Source: Mycobacteriaceae bacterium
GTDB lineage: Bacteria; Actinomycetota; Actinomycetes; Mycobacteriales; Mycobacteriaceae
Direction: 5' to 3'
DNA length: 64,000 nucleotides
NCBI GenBank assembly: GCA_019245755.1
Contig: JAFARC010000001.1
Location: forward strand, 1 to 64,000
Shown: one piece after another, positions 17,783 through 27,856 of the stretch
Position numbering within the stretch: the first letter of the stretch is position 1
Layout: every line of letters starts with the position of its first letter
Program-made: the position numbers and the translations under genes
The notes under the pieces: generated by a model
What the model saw: the letters and a program-made list of their open reading frames with translations, nothing else
The model's database searches: none
What the model was told of the DNA's origin: nothing

Positions 17783-17842
17783 CCCAACCGTTGGCCCGCT
17801 GGGCCACAAATCAGCAAACAAACCTTCCCAGGGAGCAGACGC

Positions 17843-18142
17843 ATGACGAATCCGCAAATCACCTACCACTTCGGCGACGTGCACGACCACGGCGCCCTGA
17901 TCAAGGCCCAGGCGGCGAACCTGCAGGAGGTGCACCAGGGCATCCTCGCCGACCTTGCCCGCTCGGCCGACTTCTGGGGCGGCACCGGTAGCGCCGGATA
18001 CCAGGAATGCGTGGCCGAAATCAACAAGAACTTCGCGGTCATCTACGAGCAGGCCGATCAGCACGGCACCAAGGTGCAAGCGGCCGGCGCCGACATGGGT
18101 TCCACCGACGGCGCGGTCGGCAACAGCTGGACGTTCGCGTAA
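17843..18142 (+). CDS. EsxA (ESAT-6)-like WXG100 protein
   Basis: 99 residues with W45-G-G47 between two helices. No YxxxD/E motif at the C-terminus, as expected of the ESAT-6-like partner. It starts 60 nt after the EsxB-like stop behind GGGAGCAG and is presumed co-secreted with it. Confidence 0.93.
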   Translation: MTNPQITYHFGDVHDHGALIKAQAANLQEVHQGILADLARSADFWGGTGSAGYQECVAEINKNFAVIYEQADQHGTKVQAAGADMGSTDGAVGNSWTFA

Positions 18143-18217
18143 GCGAGAGCCTGCGCGGCGGCTCACCGGCTGGGTGTGCCGCCGCGCAGTCGTCGGGAGC
18201 ACCGAAGGAGTAAGGCT

Positions 18218-19132
18218 ATGACCGCGGCGCCAATTGGGCCGGTGGCTGACACCGACATCACCGTCAACGTCGAAGGCCTGTGGATGCTGCAGGCGCTCAT
18301 GGACATCCGCCTGCTCGCTCCGGAGCTGAGGGCCCGGCCGTTCGTGTCGCCAGGATCGACGGGGTGGCTGGGCGAACACCCCGGGATGGCGATATTGCGG
18401 GAGGCGGGGATCGTCGTCGACGACGCGGTGCGCGGTGACATCGCCGAGAGACTGCGGGTGCTGGCTGCGCCCGACCTCGACGTCGTGATGATGCTGTCGG
18501 CGGGTGCGTTTCGGTGGACCTTCGACGACACCGACGGTGACGCCATCGGGCCGCGAGACGTCCCGTCCAACCAATTTCGGGTGGTGCTGGCGCGCCGGGG
18601 TGCGCACTGGGTATCGGCGGTGCGAGTCGGTGCCGACATCACCATCGACGACGTGAGGATTGCTGGGGTCGATTCAATTGCGGCGCTGCTGACCAGCGCC
18701 CTGGACTCGATCCATGTCGCAGCGCCCGCAAGCATCACTGGTGTCAACGTGCCGCTCGACGAGATGCTCTCAGCAACGCAGGAGTGGCAGGGTGCCGAAT
18801 TCAACACGTTCAGTGGCGGGGCGCTGCGGGCGATGGGAATGAGCGCGGCCGCGGTGGCGACGCTGAGCCAGGCGCTGACCGACCCGGCCGCCGAGGCGGT
18901 GCTCTACGCGCGTCAGTACCGCGACGAGCAGAAGGCGGCCAGTCAGTCGGTGTTGAACCTCAAAGACGGCGAGGCGGGCCGTATCGCGCTGTACCGGATG
19001 GCCCGCACGATGGGCTCACAACAGGACTGGATGGCGATCAGCCCCGCAACTCCGCAAATTATCCTCGTGGGCGTACAGACGGTTTTGGAAACACTTCCCT
19101 TCGCACGCTGGCAAACACATCGACGGGTATAA
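18218..19132 (+). CDS. espG: EspG-family PE/PPE chaperone
   Basis: ATG 18218 is preceded by GAAGGAG; 304 residues, close to the usual EspG length (270-300). The N-terminus DITVNVEGLWMLQALMDI, internal FRWTF and GAHWVSAVRVG, and the C-terminal helical part with LNLKDGEAGRIALYRMARTMGSQQDWMAI match EspG. EspG is a cytosolic chaperone that binds the tip of the PPE partner and keeps the PE-PPE dimer soluble for EccC. Its position after the esx pair is standard. Confidence 0.9.
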   Translation: MTAAPIGPVADTDITVNVEGLWMLQALMDIRLLAPELRARPFVSPGSTGWLGEHPGMAILREAGIVVDDAVRGDIAERLRVLAAPDLDVVMMLSAGAFRWTFDDTDGDAIGPRDVPSNQFRVVLARRGAHWVSAVRVGADITIDDVRIAGVDSIAALLTSALDSIHVAAPASITGVNVPLDEMLSATQEWQGAEFNTFSGGALRAMGMSAAAVATLSQALTDPAAEAVLYARQYRDEQKAASQSVLNLKDGEAGRIALYRMARTMGSQQDWMAISPATPQIILVGVQTVLETLPFARWQTHRRV

Positions 19133-19231
19133 CGGCGAGAAATCGTGCTTGCATCCGCAAGGACTGAGGCAAGGTTATGCCGCGTATAGGATTGACCGCG
19201 ACCAACAGCAGAACCTAGGCGGAATGGCCAG

Positions 19232-20677
19232 ATGGATTCAGACTTCCTGGACAAGTACCTTGGCCCGGATCGCCCGGAGGGTGAGTCGGGCGCCGGGTCG
19301 CCGGGCGGCGAGGCTGCCGGCGGACCGGCTGCCGCGGCGGCGCCACGGCAGCCCTGGCGGACCGGACCCAGCGGGGGTGCCGTCGGCGCGGAACCCGAGA
19401 TGACCTGGCCGGCCGGCCCGACCGATCCGGGGCTGGCCGTCGAGCCGCCGGCGACGCCCAGCGCGGCGACCGGCCGCACGGCCGCGGACGCGGAGAACGA
19501 CACCCCGCCGACCGGATTCCGGCAGCCCAGTGCGCCGTGGGGCGGCGCACACCATGCCGCCGAAACCACCCATGAGATGCGCCGTTGGGTGGCCGCGCCG
19601 CAGCAGGCCGCGGCTGAGGCGCCCGCTGAGGAGGCGCCGTCGCACGAGACGCCCGCCCGCGAAGCGCCCGCGCGTCCGGCGCGGCCGCGGCAGGGCTTCT
19701 CCGGTGCGCTGAACCAGCAGTGGCAGCCGGTCGCCGACGCCCCGCAGGTCAGCTATCAGATCCGCACCGACGAGCTGATCAAGACCCGGCGCGAATCACC
19801 CGAAATCGGGTGGCGCAAAGCCGTGTACGTCGGCAGCTTTCACGCGATCAACCTGGGGCCGTCAGCGTTCGAGCGCCGGCTGCGCGAACAGAAGGCGCTG
19901 ATCGCCAGCAACATACCCGGCAACTACCAGATCCCGATGCTGTCGATCAAGGGTGGAGTGGGCAAGACTCGCACCGTGGCCGGGGTGGGCACCGTGTTCG
20001 GCCAGTACCGCAAGGAGCCGGTCATCGCGATCGACGCGAATCCCGCCTACGGTAGCCTGGGCCGATTCGTCGATCCGGCCGCGGTGAACTCGATGCGCGA
20101 CTGGCTGGCCGACACGTCATTGAACACGTACCCGAAGGCCCGCTCGCACACCGGCAAGAACCGCCAAGGCTTGGAGGTGCTGGCCGGCAACCAGAACGTC
20201 GCCAACCCGCTGTCGCTGGACGCCGAGGTGTTCATGGACACCCTGAAGCGGGCGCAGCGGTTCTACCAGCTGGCGCTGATCGACTGCGGCCCCGAGATCG
20301 ACCACCCGGTCATCCCCGGGGTGCTCAACGACGCCAGCGCGCTGGTGATCGTGGCGACCATGCAGGCCGAGCACGCCGAAGCTGCCGGGCAGACCATCGA
20401 GTGGCTGGCCGCCCGCAATGCCCACGACCTGCTCAAGCGCACCGTGGTGGTGCTCAACGACGCGTTCCACGGCGAGAACAAGGCGTTCGTTGCCAACATG
20501 ACCCAGCAGTTCGCGCCGTATGTGCAGTCGGTCAAGGTGATTCCGTGGGATCCGCACCTGCGTGACGCCGTCACGCTGGACTTCGAGGCGCTGCGTCCAC
20601 GCACCCAGCTGGCCTACATCGAGCTGGCGGCCGAGCTCGCCACCGGGTTCAGCACGGCCGGGGCGCCGGCCAGGTGA
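19232..20677 (+). CDS. EspI-like MinD/ParA-type ATPase
   Basis: 481 residues. A disordered Pro/Ala/Glu-rich N-terminus (about 1-165) precedes a SIMIBI P-loop domain with the deviant Walker A KGGVGKT (residues 240-246) and motifs LIDCGPEIDHP and TVVVLNDAFHG. This layout matches EspI of ESX-1 (Rv3876), known to modulate ESX-1 secretion according to ATP level. The stop overlaps the eccD GTG. In a plasmid-borne ESX it might instead regulate or position the apparatus. A plasmid-partition ParA is unlikely given the location and N-terminus. Confidence 0.85.
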   Translation: MDSDFLDKYLGPDRPEGESGAGSPGGEAAGGPAAAAAPRQPWRTGPSGGAVGAEPEMTWPAGPTDPGLAVEPPATPSAATGRTAADAENDTPPTGFRQPSAPWGGAHHAAETTHEMRRWVAAPQQAAAEAPAEEAPSHETPAREAPARPARPRQGFSGALNQQWQPVADAPQVSYQIRTDELIKTRRESPEIGWRKAVYVGSFHAINLGPSAFERRLREQKALIASNIPGNYQIPMLSIKGGVGKTRTVAGVGTVFGQYRKEPVIAIDANPAYGSLGRFVDPAAVNSMRDWLADTSLNTYPKARSHTGKNRQGLEVLAGNQNVANPLSLDAEVFMDTLKRAQRFYQLALIDCGPEIDHPVIPGVLNDASALVIVATMQAEHAEAAGQTIEWLAARNAHDLLKRTVVVLNDAFHGENKAFVANMTQQFAPYVQSVKVIPWDPHLRDAVTLDFEALRPRTQLAYIELAAELATGFSTAGAPAR

Positions 20678-22215
20678 CAGCGCCGCCGGGGCTGGCCACC
20701 GCGCACATCGGCGCCACGGTCGCCGGGCCGTCGCCGGGCGGCGAGCCGCCGCCGTCGCCGCGCCAAACCGTGGTCGGCATCATGGCCGGTGCGGTGCTGA
20801 TCGGGGTGGTGCTCGACGCCGACGCCCCGGTCGCGGTGATGACCGACGAGCTGGTCGAGGTGGTCAACGGCCGGCTGACCGAGCTGGGGCAGCCGGCACT
20901 GAAGCCGTCGGGGCGGGGCCGGTGGGTCCTGTGCCTGGTGGACGGCACCGCGTTGAAGTCGTCGCAGTCGCTAACCGAACAGCAGATCTACGACGGGCGC
21001 CGGCTGTGGCTGCGCTGGGTTGCCGACCCCGTGCAGCGCCGGCCGATCATCGAGCACGTCACCACCGCGGTGGCCACCGAGCTAGACAAACGGTTTCCCC
21101 CGATCGACCCGGTCGCCGCCGCGCGGGTCGGCACCGCGATGGTGTCGGCCGGGGTGGTGCTGGTCACCGCGCTGCTGGGGCGGTGGCGCTTCCTGCACGA
21201 CACGTGGCTGGCGTCGGTGTACGCGGCGGTGGTGGCGGTGATGGTGCTCGCCGCCGCTGTGTTGGTCGTTGCACGCTCGCGGGCGGTGTCCGATCGCCAG
21301 CTCGGCGACATGCTGCTTCTGGCCGGGGTGGCCCCGCTGGCATTGGCAGCCGCAGCGGCGGTGCCCGGCCGGTTGGGCGCACCGCACGCCGCGCTGGGGT
21401 TCGCCGTCGCCGGCATCGCGGCGCTGATGATCGTGCGGTTCACCGGCCGGCTGCTGGTGGGTAGCACGGCGCTGATCACCGTCGCGGTGGGGGTGACGCT
21501 GGCCGCGGCGGCGCGGATGCTGCTGGTCACCGGCGCAGTGACGCTTTTGACCTGCGTGCTGCTGGCTGCGGTGGTGGCCTACCACAGCGCGCCCGCGCTG
21601 GCGCGGTGGCTGGCCGGAATCCGGCTGCCGGTGTTCCCGTCGGCGACCGGGCGCTGGGTGTTCGAAACCCGCCCCGACCTGCCGTCGACCGTGGTGGTGG
21701 CCGCCGGCGAAGCCCCCACCCTGGAGGGCCCGGAGTCGGTCCGCGACGTCGTTCTCAAGGCAGAACGGGCGCGGGCCTTTCTGTCCGGCCTGCTGGTCGG
21801 CCTGGGACTGCTGGCGGCGGTGTGCGGGGCCGGGTTGTGTGATCCGCGGGCGCCGCGGCGCTGGCTACCGCTGCTGATCATCGGTCTGGTCGCGGTGGTG
21901 GTGCTGCTGCGCGGGCGGGCGTTCGTGGAGCGCTGGCAGGCGATCACGATGGCGGCCACGGCGGTGGCTCTGGTGTTCGCCGTCGTGACCCGCTATGCCG
22001 TGGTGCTGTGGACGCCGCTGGCCGTGTCTGTCGGCGCGGCGATCCTATTGGCGGTCCCGGCGGCCGGCCTGGTGGCCGCGGTGGTGGTGCCGCGCACCGT
22101 ATACACGCCGCTGTTCCGCAAGATCGTCGAGTGGATCGAGTACGTCTGTCTGATCCCGGTGTTTCCGCTGGCGCTGTGGTTGATGAATGTCTACGCGACG
22201 ATCCGCTACCGCTAA
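20674..22215 (+). CDS. eccD: ESX membrane channel component EccD
   Basis: 513 residues from GTG 20674. The first ~115 residues form the cytosolic ubiquitin-like domain (TVVGIMAGAVLIGVVLDADAPV at its start), followed by about 11 transmembrane helices (from about residue 145, VSAGVVLVTALLGRWRF, to VCLIPVFPLALWLMNVYATIRY). EccD is the main multi-spanning subunit of the type VII inner membrane complex. It overlaps the espI-like gene by 4 nt and mycP by 29 nt. Confidence 0.95.
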   Translation: MTAPPGLATAHIGATVAGPSPGGEPPPSPRQTVVGIMAGAVLIGVVLDADAPVAVMTDELVEVVNGRLTELGQPALKPSGRGRWVLCLVDGTALKSSQSLTEQQIYDGRRLWLRWVADPVQRRPIIEHVTTAVATELDKRFPPIDPVAAARVGTAMVSAGVVLVTALLGRWRFLHDTWLASVYAAVVAVMVLAAAVLVVARSRAVSDRQLGDMLLLAGVAPLALAAAAAVPGRLGAPHAALGFAVAGIAALMIVRFTGRLLVGSTALITVAVGVTLAAAARMLLVTGAVTLLTCVLLAAVVAYHSAPALARWLAGIRLPVFPSATGRWVFETRPDLPSTVVVAAGEAPTLEGPESVRDVVLKAERARAFLSGLLVGLGLLAAVCGAGLCDPRAPRRWLPLLIIGLVAVVVLLRGRAFVERWQAITMAATAVALVFAVVTRYAVVLWTPLAVSVGAAILLAVPAAGLVAAVVVPRTVYTPLFRKIVEWIEYVCLIPVFPLALWLMNVYATIRYR

Positions 22216-23875
22216 CCGGCACCGCGCCCAATCTTTCGGGGCTGCGGCGGCTGCGTTGATGGTCGGAACCGCGCCGTTGTGGGCGGCGCCACCGGCCGCC
22301 GCGATCGACCCGCCGGCCATCGACCCGGCCGCGCTGCCGCCCGACGGCCCACCCGGACCCGATCAGCCGATGCGTCAGGGCGCCTACTGCACGCGGGTTG
22401 CGGTGCTGCCCGGCACCGACTTCCGGGTGCAGCCCAAATACATGGACATGCTGAACCTGCCCGCCGCGTGGCAGTTCGGCCGCGGTGGCGGGGTCAAGGT
22501 GGCGGTTATCGACACCGGGGTGGAGCCGCATCCGCGCTTCACCAACCTGGTCGGCGGCGCGGATTACGTGATGGGCGCCGGCGACGGGCTGTCGGACTGC
22601 GATGCGCACGGCACGATCGTGGCGTCGCTGATTGCCGCCGCCCCGGCCGACGGCAAGGCGGTGTTCGCGCCGCGGCCACGGCCACCCGAGACGGTGCCCA
22701 CCACCGAGGCGCCGCCTCCGCCGCCCCCGCCGCCGCCTGCCCAGACGGTGACCGTGCAGGTGCCCGCCCCGCCACCATCCCCACCGCCGCCGCCACCCGA
22801 CGCCGGCGGCACTGCGTACTCCGGCGGCGGCTCGGTGGTGCACGCCGGCTATCCGGGCGGGGGGAGTTTCACGTCCGTCGACGAGCCGGCACCGGCGCCC
22901 GGGCCGCCGCCAGCGTCGCTGCCGGCCGACGGGTTCAGCGGGGTGGCCCCGGATGTGCAGCTCATCGCGATCCGTCAGACCTCCAACGCCTTCAGCCCAA
23001 AGGACGCGTTCGCCGACGGACAAGATCCGGTCACCAGGCAGAAGGCGGGCGACATCCGCACCATGGCCCGGGCGATCGTACATGCGGCGAACATGGGCGC
23101 GCAGGTGATCAACATCTCGGAGGTAGCGTGCATCAGCGCGCTGAACATGATCGACCAGCGTGACCTCGGCGCAGCGATCCACTATGCGGCGGTCGATAAG
23201 AACGCGGTGATCGTGACCGCCGCGGGCAACACCACCAACACGGACTGTAAGCAAAACCTCTATGATCCACTGCAGCCCAACGACCCCCGCGACTGGCACG
23301 ACGTGACGACGGTGGTGACGCCGGCGTGGTTCTCCACCTACGTGCTCACCGTCGGTGCGGTCGACTCGAGCGGGGCGCCCATGAAAGAGCTGAGCATGGC
23401 CGGGCCCTGGGTGTCGATCGCGGCGCCGGGCACGGACATCGAGGGCTTGTCGACCCACGACGATGGGCTCATCAACGCGGTGGAGGGTCCGCAGAACCAG
23501 ATGCTGGCGCCGCAGGGCACCAGTTTCGCGACCGCGATCGTGTCCGGGGTGGCGGCGTTGGTGCGCGCGAAATATCCCGACCTGACCTCGCATCAGATCA
23601 TCAATCGGCTGATCCGCACGGCGCGGGCGCCGGCACGGGGCGTCGACAACCAGATCGGTTACGGCATCATCGATCCGGTGGCCGCGCTGACCTACGACGT
23701 CCCGGCCACGGATCCGCAGCCGCCGCAGCGGCTGTCATCGCCGTTGTCGTTGGCGCCGCCACCGGCCGGGCGCGACATGACCCCGGTGTGGGTGGCGCTG
23801 GGCGGAATCGGCGCGGCGCTGCTGGTGGCCGGGATTGTGCTGGGCACGGCATCGATGATGCGGTCGCGGCGGTGA
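22187..23875 (+). CDS. mycP: Mycosin, subtilisin-like membrane serine protease of ESX
   Basis: 562 residues. Signal peptide with ALMVGTAPLWAAPPAAA, catalytic triad D109 (VIDTGVEP), H141 (DAHGTIVASLIA) and S446 (GTSFATAIVSGVAAL), oxyanion-type Asn in TAAGNTTNTD, and a C-terminal membrane anchor (VWVALGGIGAALLVAGIVL). A long Pro-rich insertion (about residues 163-245) is longer than in most chromosomal mycosins. Mycosins stabilise the membrane complex and process some substrates in the periplasm. The start lies inside eccD and the stop overlaps eccE. Confidence 0.95.
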   Translation: MSTRRSATANRHRAQSFGAAAAALMVGTAPLWAAPPAAAIDPPAIDPAALPPDGPPGPDQPMRQGAYCTRVAVLPGTDFRVQPKYMDMLNLPAAWQFGRGGGVKVAVIDTGVEPHPRFTNLVGGADYVMGAGDGLSDCDAHGTIVASLIAAAPADGKAVFAPRPRPPETVPTTEAPPPPPPPPPAQTVTVQVPAPPPSPPPPPPDAGGTAYSGGGSVVHAGYPGGGSFTSVDEPAPAPGPPPASLPADGFSGVAPDVQLIAIRQTSNAFSPKDAFADGQDPVTRQKAGDIRTMARAIVHAANMGAQVINISEVACISALNMIDQRDLGAAIHYAAVDKNAVIVTAAGNTTNTDCKQNLYDPLQPNDPRDWHDVTTVVTPAWFSTYVLTVGAVDSSGAPMKELSMAGPWVSIAAPGTDIEGLSTHDDGLINAVEGPQNQMLAPQGTSFATAIVSGVAALVRAKYPDLTSHQIINRLIRTARAPARGVDNQIGYGIIDPVAALTYDVPATDPQPPQRLSSPLSLAPPPAGRDMTPVWVALGGIGAALLVAGIVLGTASMMRSRR

Positions 23876-25542
23876 AGGCGCAGCGGCCGGTCGGGCTGGC
23901 ACTGTCATGGCCGCGGGCAACCTCGGTGTTCCTCACGGACGTTGCGCTGCTGGCCGCGGGATCTGCGCTGCCGTCTCGGCGGGCGTTCTGGGTCGCGGCC
24001 GCGGTGGCCGTCGTGGTGACGGCGCTGGCGCTCGTGACCGTTCGACGGGTTTCATTGCTGTCGGCGGTGTTCTGGGGGCGGGTAGGCGTCGCGGCCGCCT
24101 TGGATACGGCGACCGGCAAGGCGATCGATCATCGGCGCCGGTTCGGCGAGGGTGTCGTCGGCATCCGCGAGCAGCGCCGGCTGCTGGTCGCGGTGGTGGC
24201 GGTGGACGGCCCGTCGCACCCGCCCTCGGTGCTGGACCGCCACACCGTCGCGTCGGCGACCATGCTCCCCCTGAATGTGGTGGCGAATGCCTTGCGGCAA
24301 TTTGACATCCAGCTCAACAACATCGACGTGGTGTCGGTGGGGTCGCGGCGGACGCTGAACGCCGGGCATCCATACGCGCCGGTGTATTCGGCGATCGTCG
24401 GCGACCACGCGGCGGTGGGGCAGCGGCGCACCTGGCTGGTGTTGCGGATGGACCCGCAACGCAACGTGTCCGCGGTGGCGTGGCGGGATTCGGTCGCATC
24501 GACGCTGGCCGCGGCCGCCGAGCGGCTCGCGCACGAGCTGACGACACGGCGGTGTGCCGCACACCCGTTGACTGCCGCGCAAATGGATGCCGCGGACTCG
24601 GCGCTGCTGGCTGGTTTCACGGCCGCCGGGGCGCGGGCGGGGTGGCGGGAGATCCGGCACCGCAGCGGGTACGTCACCGCTTTCTGGGTGTCGCCGGACG
24701 ACATCGGCGGCGCGACACTGACGCGGCTGTGGCGGCCGGACACCGACGCGACCGCGGTGACGGTGCGGCTGACACCGGCTGCCAGTGGCGGTGTGTGCGT
24801 GGCGTGCTGGGCGCGTTATCACACCGGGGCGCCACTGCAGGAGGCGCCGCTGCTCGGCTTGAACCGGATGTCTGGGCGCCACCTGGCGGCGCTGCGGTTC
24901 GGTCTGCCGGTGCCCTCGGCGGGATCGTTTGACGTGCCGGCGCGCGCACTGGGTGCCGATGAAGGGCTGGCCGCGCCGATCGGGCCGAACGGGCAGCTTT
25001 TCGGGGTCACCGGACGGGGGCTGCCGATGCTGCTGCCGTTGACCGCGCCGACCGGGCACGCGCGGGTGACGGTCGCGGCGGAACTGCCGGTGCTGGTGCA
25101 GCTGGCGCTGCGGGCCGCGGCCACCGGCCACTACGTGATCGTATGCACGTCTCGGCCGCGGCAGTGGTCCTACGCATCGGGCCCGGCGCTGTATGTTGTT
25201 GCGGCGATGCCTGAATCGTTGCCGCGCTGCTCGCTGCCGGTGGTGCTGGTGTGCGACGGTGTGGCCGAGCCGCCGCCGATGCCGGGGGTCGCGGTCACCG
25301 TGACGACCGTGGCGCACGGCACCGCCAGTATCGCCGACATCCATTTCGAACAGGACTCGGCCTCGACGATGGTGGTCCGCACCACGGAGTTCCAGTCACG
25401 GGTGCACATCGACGTCGCATCGGAGCGGCGCTACCTGTGGGTGCCGGAGAAAGTTCCCTCGCCCCCCGCTGTGGCGGGGCGGTGGCGCCGCGGCACTCCC
25501 GTCGATGGCCATGTGCGGGAAGGGAGTTCGGCTCGCAGATGA
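23872..25542 (+). CDS. eccE: ESX core component EccE
   Basis: GTG 23872 overlaps the mycP stop (GTGA) and gives 556 residues. Two N-terminal hydrophobic helices (TSVFLTDVALLAAGSALPS and FWVAAAVAVVVTALALVTV) are followed by the EccE cytosolic/peripheral domain (LPLNVVANALRQFDIQLNNIDVVS; TWLVLRMDPQRNVSAVAWRD). It is longer than ESX-1/3/5 EccE and nearer the ESX-2 type in size. EccE lies at the periphery of the membrane complex. The ATGA overlap with eccA closes the transcript. Confidence 0.9.
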   Translation: MKAQRPVGLALSWPRATSVFLTDVALLAAGSALPSRRAFWVAAAVAVVVTALALVTVRRVSLLSAVFWGRVGVAAALDTATGKAIDHRRRFGEGVVGIREQRRLLVAVVAVDGPSHPPSVLDRHTVASATMLPLNVVANALRQFDIQLNNIDVVSVGSRRTLNAGHPYAPVYSAIVGDHAAVGQRRTWLVLRMDPQRNVSAVAWRDSVASTLAAAAERLAHELTTRRCAAHPLTAAQMDAADSALLAGFTAAGARAGWREIRHRSGYVTAFWVSPDDIGGATLTRLWRPDTDATAVTVRLTPAASGGVCVACWARYHTGAPLQEAPLLGLNRMSGRHLAALRFGLPVPSAGSFDVPARALGADEGLAAPIGPNGQLFGVTGRGLPMLLPLTAPTGHARVTVAAELPVLVQLALRAAATGHYVIVCTSRPRQWSYASGPALYVVAAMPESLPRCSLPVVLVCDGVAEPPPMPGVAVTVTTVAHGTASIADIHFEQDSASTMVVRTTEFQSRVHIDVASERRYLWVPEKVPSPPAVAGRWRRGTPVDGHVREGSSARR

Positions 25543-27362
25543 GCAACGAGCAGTCCGCGCAAGCGCGCCAGGCCCTGGTGGCGGGCCTGCTGGCCTCCGG
25601 GATCGCGGTCAACGGGCTGGAACCCAGCCACAACCAGGCCGTGGCGTTGAAGATGTTCGCCGCTGCCACCGACACCGATCCAGGGATGTGCGACGCGTGG
25701 CTGGCGCGCGTGCTGGCCGGTGACGACCGCGTCGAGGTGCTGGCGGGGGCATGGACGGCGGCCAAGACGTTCGGCTGGGAGCTGCGGCGGCTGCGGGTGC
25801 TGGCGTCCGACTTCCGGCCGCAGGTGTCCGACGGGCTGTTTTTGAATCTGGAGATCGGCTCGGCGGATTCGCTGACCGCGGCGTACGCGGCGGCGCTGAT
25901 CGGCAAGGGCCGCTACGAGGAGGCGTCCGGGCTGCTGGGCGGGGAGCCGCGCAATCCGTTCGACGCGGAAATGGTCGGCTACGTCACGGGGTTGCTGCAT
26001 TTCCGCACCCAACGATGGCCTGATGTGCTGGCCGCGTTTCCGCTCGGGATGCAATGGCGCAGTCCGTTGTTCAAGGCGGCGGCCGCGGCGATGGCGGCGA
26101 CGGCCTTGGCCTCGCTGGGGGTGTTCGAGGACGCCTACCGTCGCGCCGGGGAGGCGATCGAAGGGGACCGGCTGCCGGCGGCGGCGACGGTGGGGCTCTA
26201 CACCCAGGCGATGTGTCTGCGGCATCTGGGCCGCGAGGACGAGGCCGCGCAGGTGCTGCGGCGGGTGTATTCGCGCGACGCCAAGTTCGCGCCGGCCCGC
26301 GAAGCGCTGGACGATCCCAGCCGGCGGCTGGTGCTGACCGATCCGGAAACCATTGAGGCACGCACGGATCCGTGGGATCCGGGATCGGCTCCGACCCGTG
26401 AACAGGCCGAGGCGGCCCGGCACGGCGACGAGGCAGCCAGATATCTGGCCGAGGGTGACGCCGAGCTCAACGCGATGCTCGGCATGGAACAGGCCAAGCG
26501 GGAGATCAAGCGGATCAAGTCGACGACCAAGGTGAACCTGGCGCGGGCGAAGATGGGGCTACCGGTGCCGGTGACCTCGCGGCACACCCTGCTGCTCGGC
26601 CCGTCGGGCACCGGCAAAACGTCGGTGGCGCGGGCCTTCACGAAGCAGCTGTGCGGCCTGGGGGTATTGCGCAAGCCGCTGGTGGTGGAGACCAGCCGCG
26701 CCAAGCTGCTGGGCCGGCACATGGCCGACGCGGAAAAGAACACCGAGGCGCTGCTGGAGGAAGCTTTGGGCGGGGCGGTGTTCTTCGACGAGATGCACAA
26801 CCTGTACGAGTCGGGTTATTCGCAGGGCGACCCGTATGGCAACGCGGTGATCAACACACTGCTGCTGTACATGGAAAACCATCGCGATGACCTGGTGGTG
26901 TTCGGCGCCGGCTATCCGAAAGCCATCGAACGGATGCTGGGCATCAACCAAGGCTTGCGACGGCGGTTTTCGACCGTGATCGAGTTCTACAGCTACACCC
27001 CAAGCGAGCTGATCGACCTGACCTTCCTGATGGGGCGGGAGAACGAGGACGTCATCACCAACGAGGCCGTGGAGGTGCTGCGCCCGGCGTACACCAAGTA
27101 CTACGCCGAAGAGAAGTACACCGAGGACGGCGACCTGATCCGGGGGATCGATCTGCTGGGTAACGCGGGCTTCGTGCGCAACGTGGTCGAGAAGGCGCGC
27201 GACCATCGCAACGACCGGCTCGACGACTCCGACCTGGACGCGTTGTTGGCCAGCGACGTCGACGACTTCTCGGAGCAACAGCTGTGGCGGTTCCGCGAGT
27301 TGACCCGTGTCGATCTGGCGGAGGGGTTGGCGGCCGCGGTGGCCGAGAAGCGCGCAGTGTAG
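25539..27362 (+). CDS. eccA: ESX cytosolic AAA+ ATPase EccA
   Basis: 607 residues. The N-terminal ~300 residues are TPR-like helices (MFAAATDTDPGMCDAWLARVLAGD and on). The C-terminal half is a CbbX/SpoVK-type AAA+ domain with Walker A GPSGTGKT (354-361), Walker B FFDEMHN (D417-E418) and an arginine-finger region GLRRRFSTVIEF. EccA binds EspG or substrates in the cytosol and is thought to recycle the chaperone. It is the last gene of the rightward ESX unit. Confidence 0.95.
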   Translation: MSNEQSAQARQALVAGLLASGIAVNGLEPSHNQAVALKMFAAATDTDPGMCDAWLARVLAGDDRVEVLAGAWTAAKTFGWELRRLRVLASDFRPQVSDGLFLNLEIGSADSLTAAYAAALIGKGRYEEASGLLGGEPRNPFDAEMVGYVTGLLHFRTQRWPDVLAAFPLGMQWRSPLFKAAAAAMAATALASLGVFEDAYRRAGEAIEGDRLPAAATVGLYTQAMCLRHLGREDEAAQVLRRVYSRDAKFAPAREALDDPSRRLVLTDPETIEARTDPWDPGSAPTREQAEAARHGDEAARYLAEGDAELNAMLGMEQAKREIKRIKSTTKVNLARAKMGLPVPVTSRHTLLLGPSGTGKTSVARAFTKQLCGLGVLRKPLVVETSRAKLLGRHMADAEKNTEALLEEALGGAVFFDEMHNLYESGYSQGDPYGNAVINTLLLYMENHRDDLVVFGAGYPKAIERMLGINQGLRRRFSTVIEFYSYTPSELIDLTFLMGRENEDVITNEAVEVLRPAYTKYYAEEKYTEDGDLIRGIDLLGNAGFVRNVVEKARDHRNDRLDDSDLDALLASDVDDFSEQQLWRFRELTRVDLAEGLAAAVAEKRAV

Positions 27363-27856
27363 CCGCGGGCTGTGCCCGAGGCCGGGCGCTGGACCGCCCG
27401 TCGATGCGCCGAACGGCGACGAGGACAGGAGCGACGCCGATTGCTCAGAGCCGCGGTCGCACCTTTCCCCCGGGATGAACCTCGGTGCAACCAACTCCCG
27501 TCCTTCGCCGTCTCCACGGTACAAAACGGCGCCGGTCAGCAAAGGGGCGAAGGCCACAAAAAGGCAGGGGCTAAGGCCCAAGCCGGCCTGGATCCGCAGG
27601 CATGTCGACTGTTCCGGATTCCGAACCTCAACACGGCAACCATTTGCGCCCCGGCTACTGGTGGCGGCCACCGGGCATGCAGGGGTGATAGGCCCTTGGA
27701 CCCCGGTTTGGGGGTATTGCGGCCCTGTGTTCGTGGGAACACGGTCTGCTGCAATCGAAAGACGCCCGGCGGCGCACCGGCGCGCTCCGGCGTGGGAGGA
27801 ACCGCAGTGCGTGACGGGGCAGCGGCAGCTCGGCCAGCAGTCAGGTATCCACTGCG
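27363..27856. other. 494-bp intergenic region after eccA
   Basis: No gene recognised; open frames on either strand do not resemble known proteins. It has many short GC-rich inverted stretches but no clear single terminator. Confidence 0.5.

Noticed and set aside
19232..20677. ParA plasmid-partition protein
   Set aside because: The KGGVGKT P-loop fits, but the long disordered N-terminus and place between espG and eccD match EspI; no parB or parS nearby.
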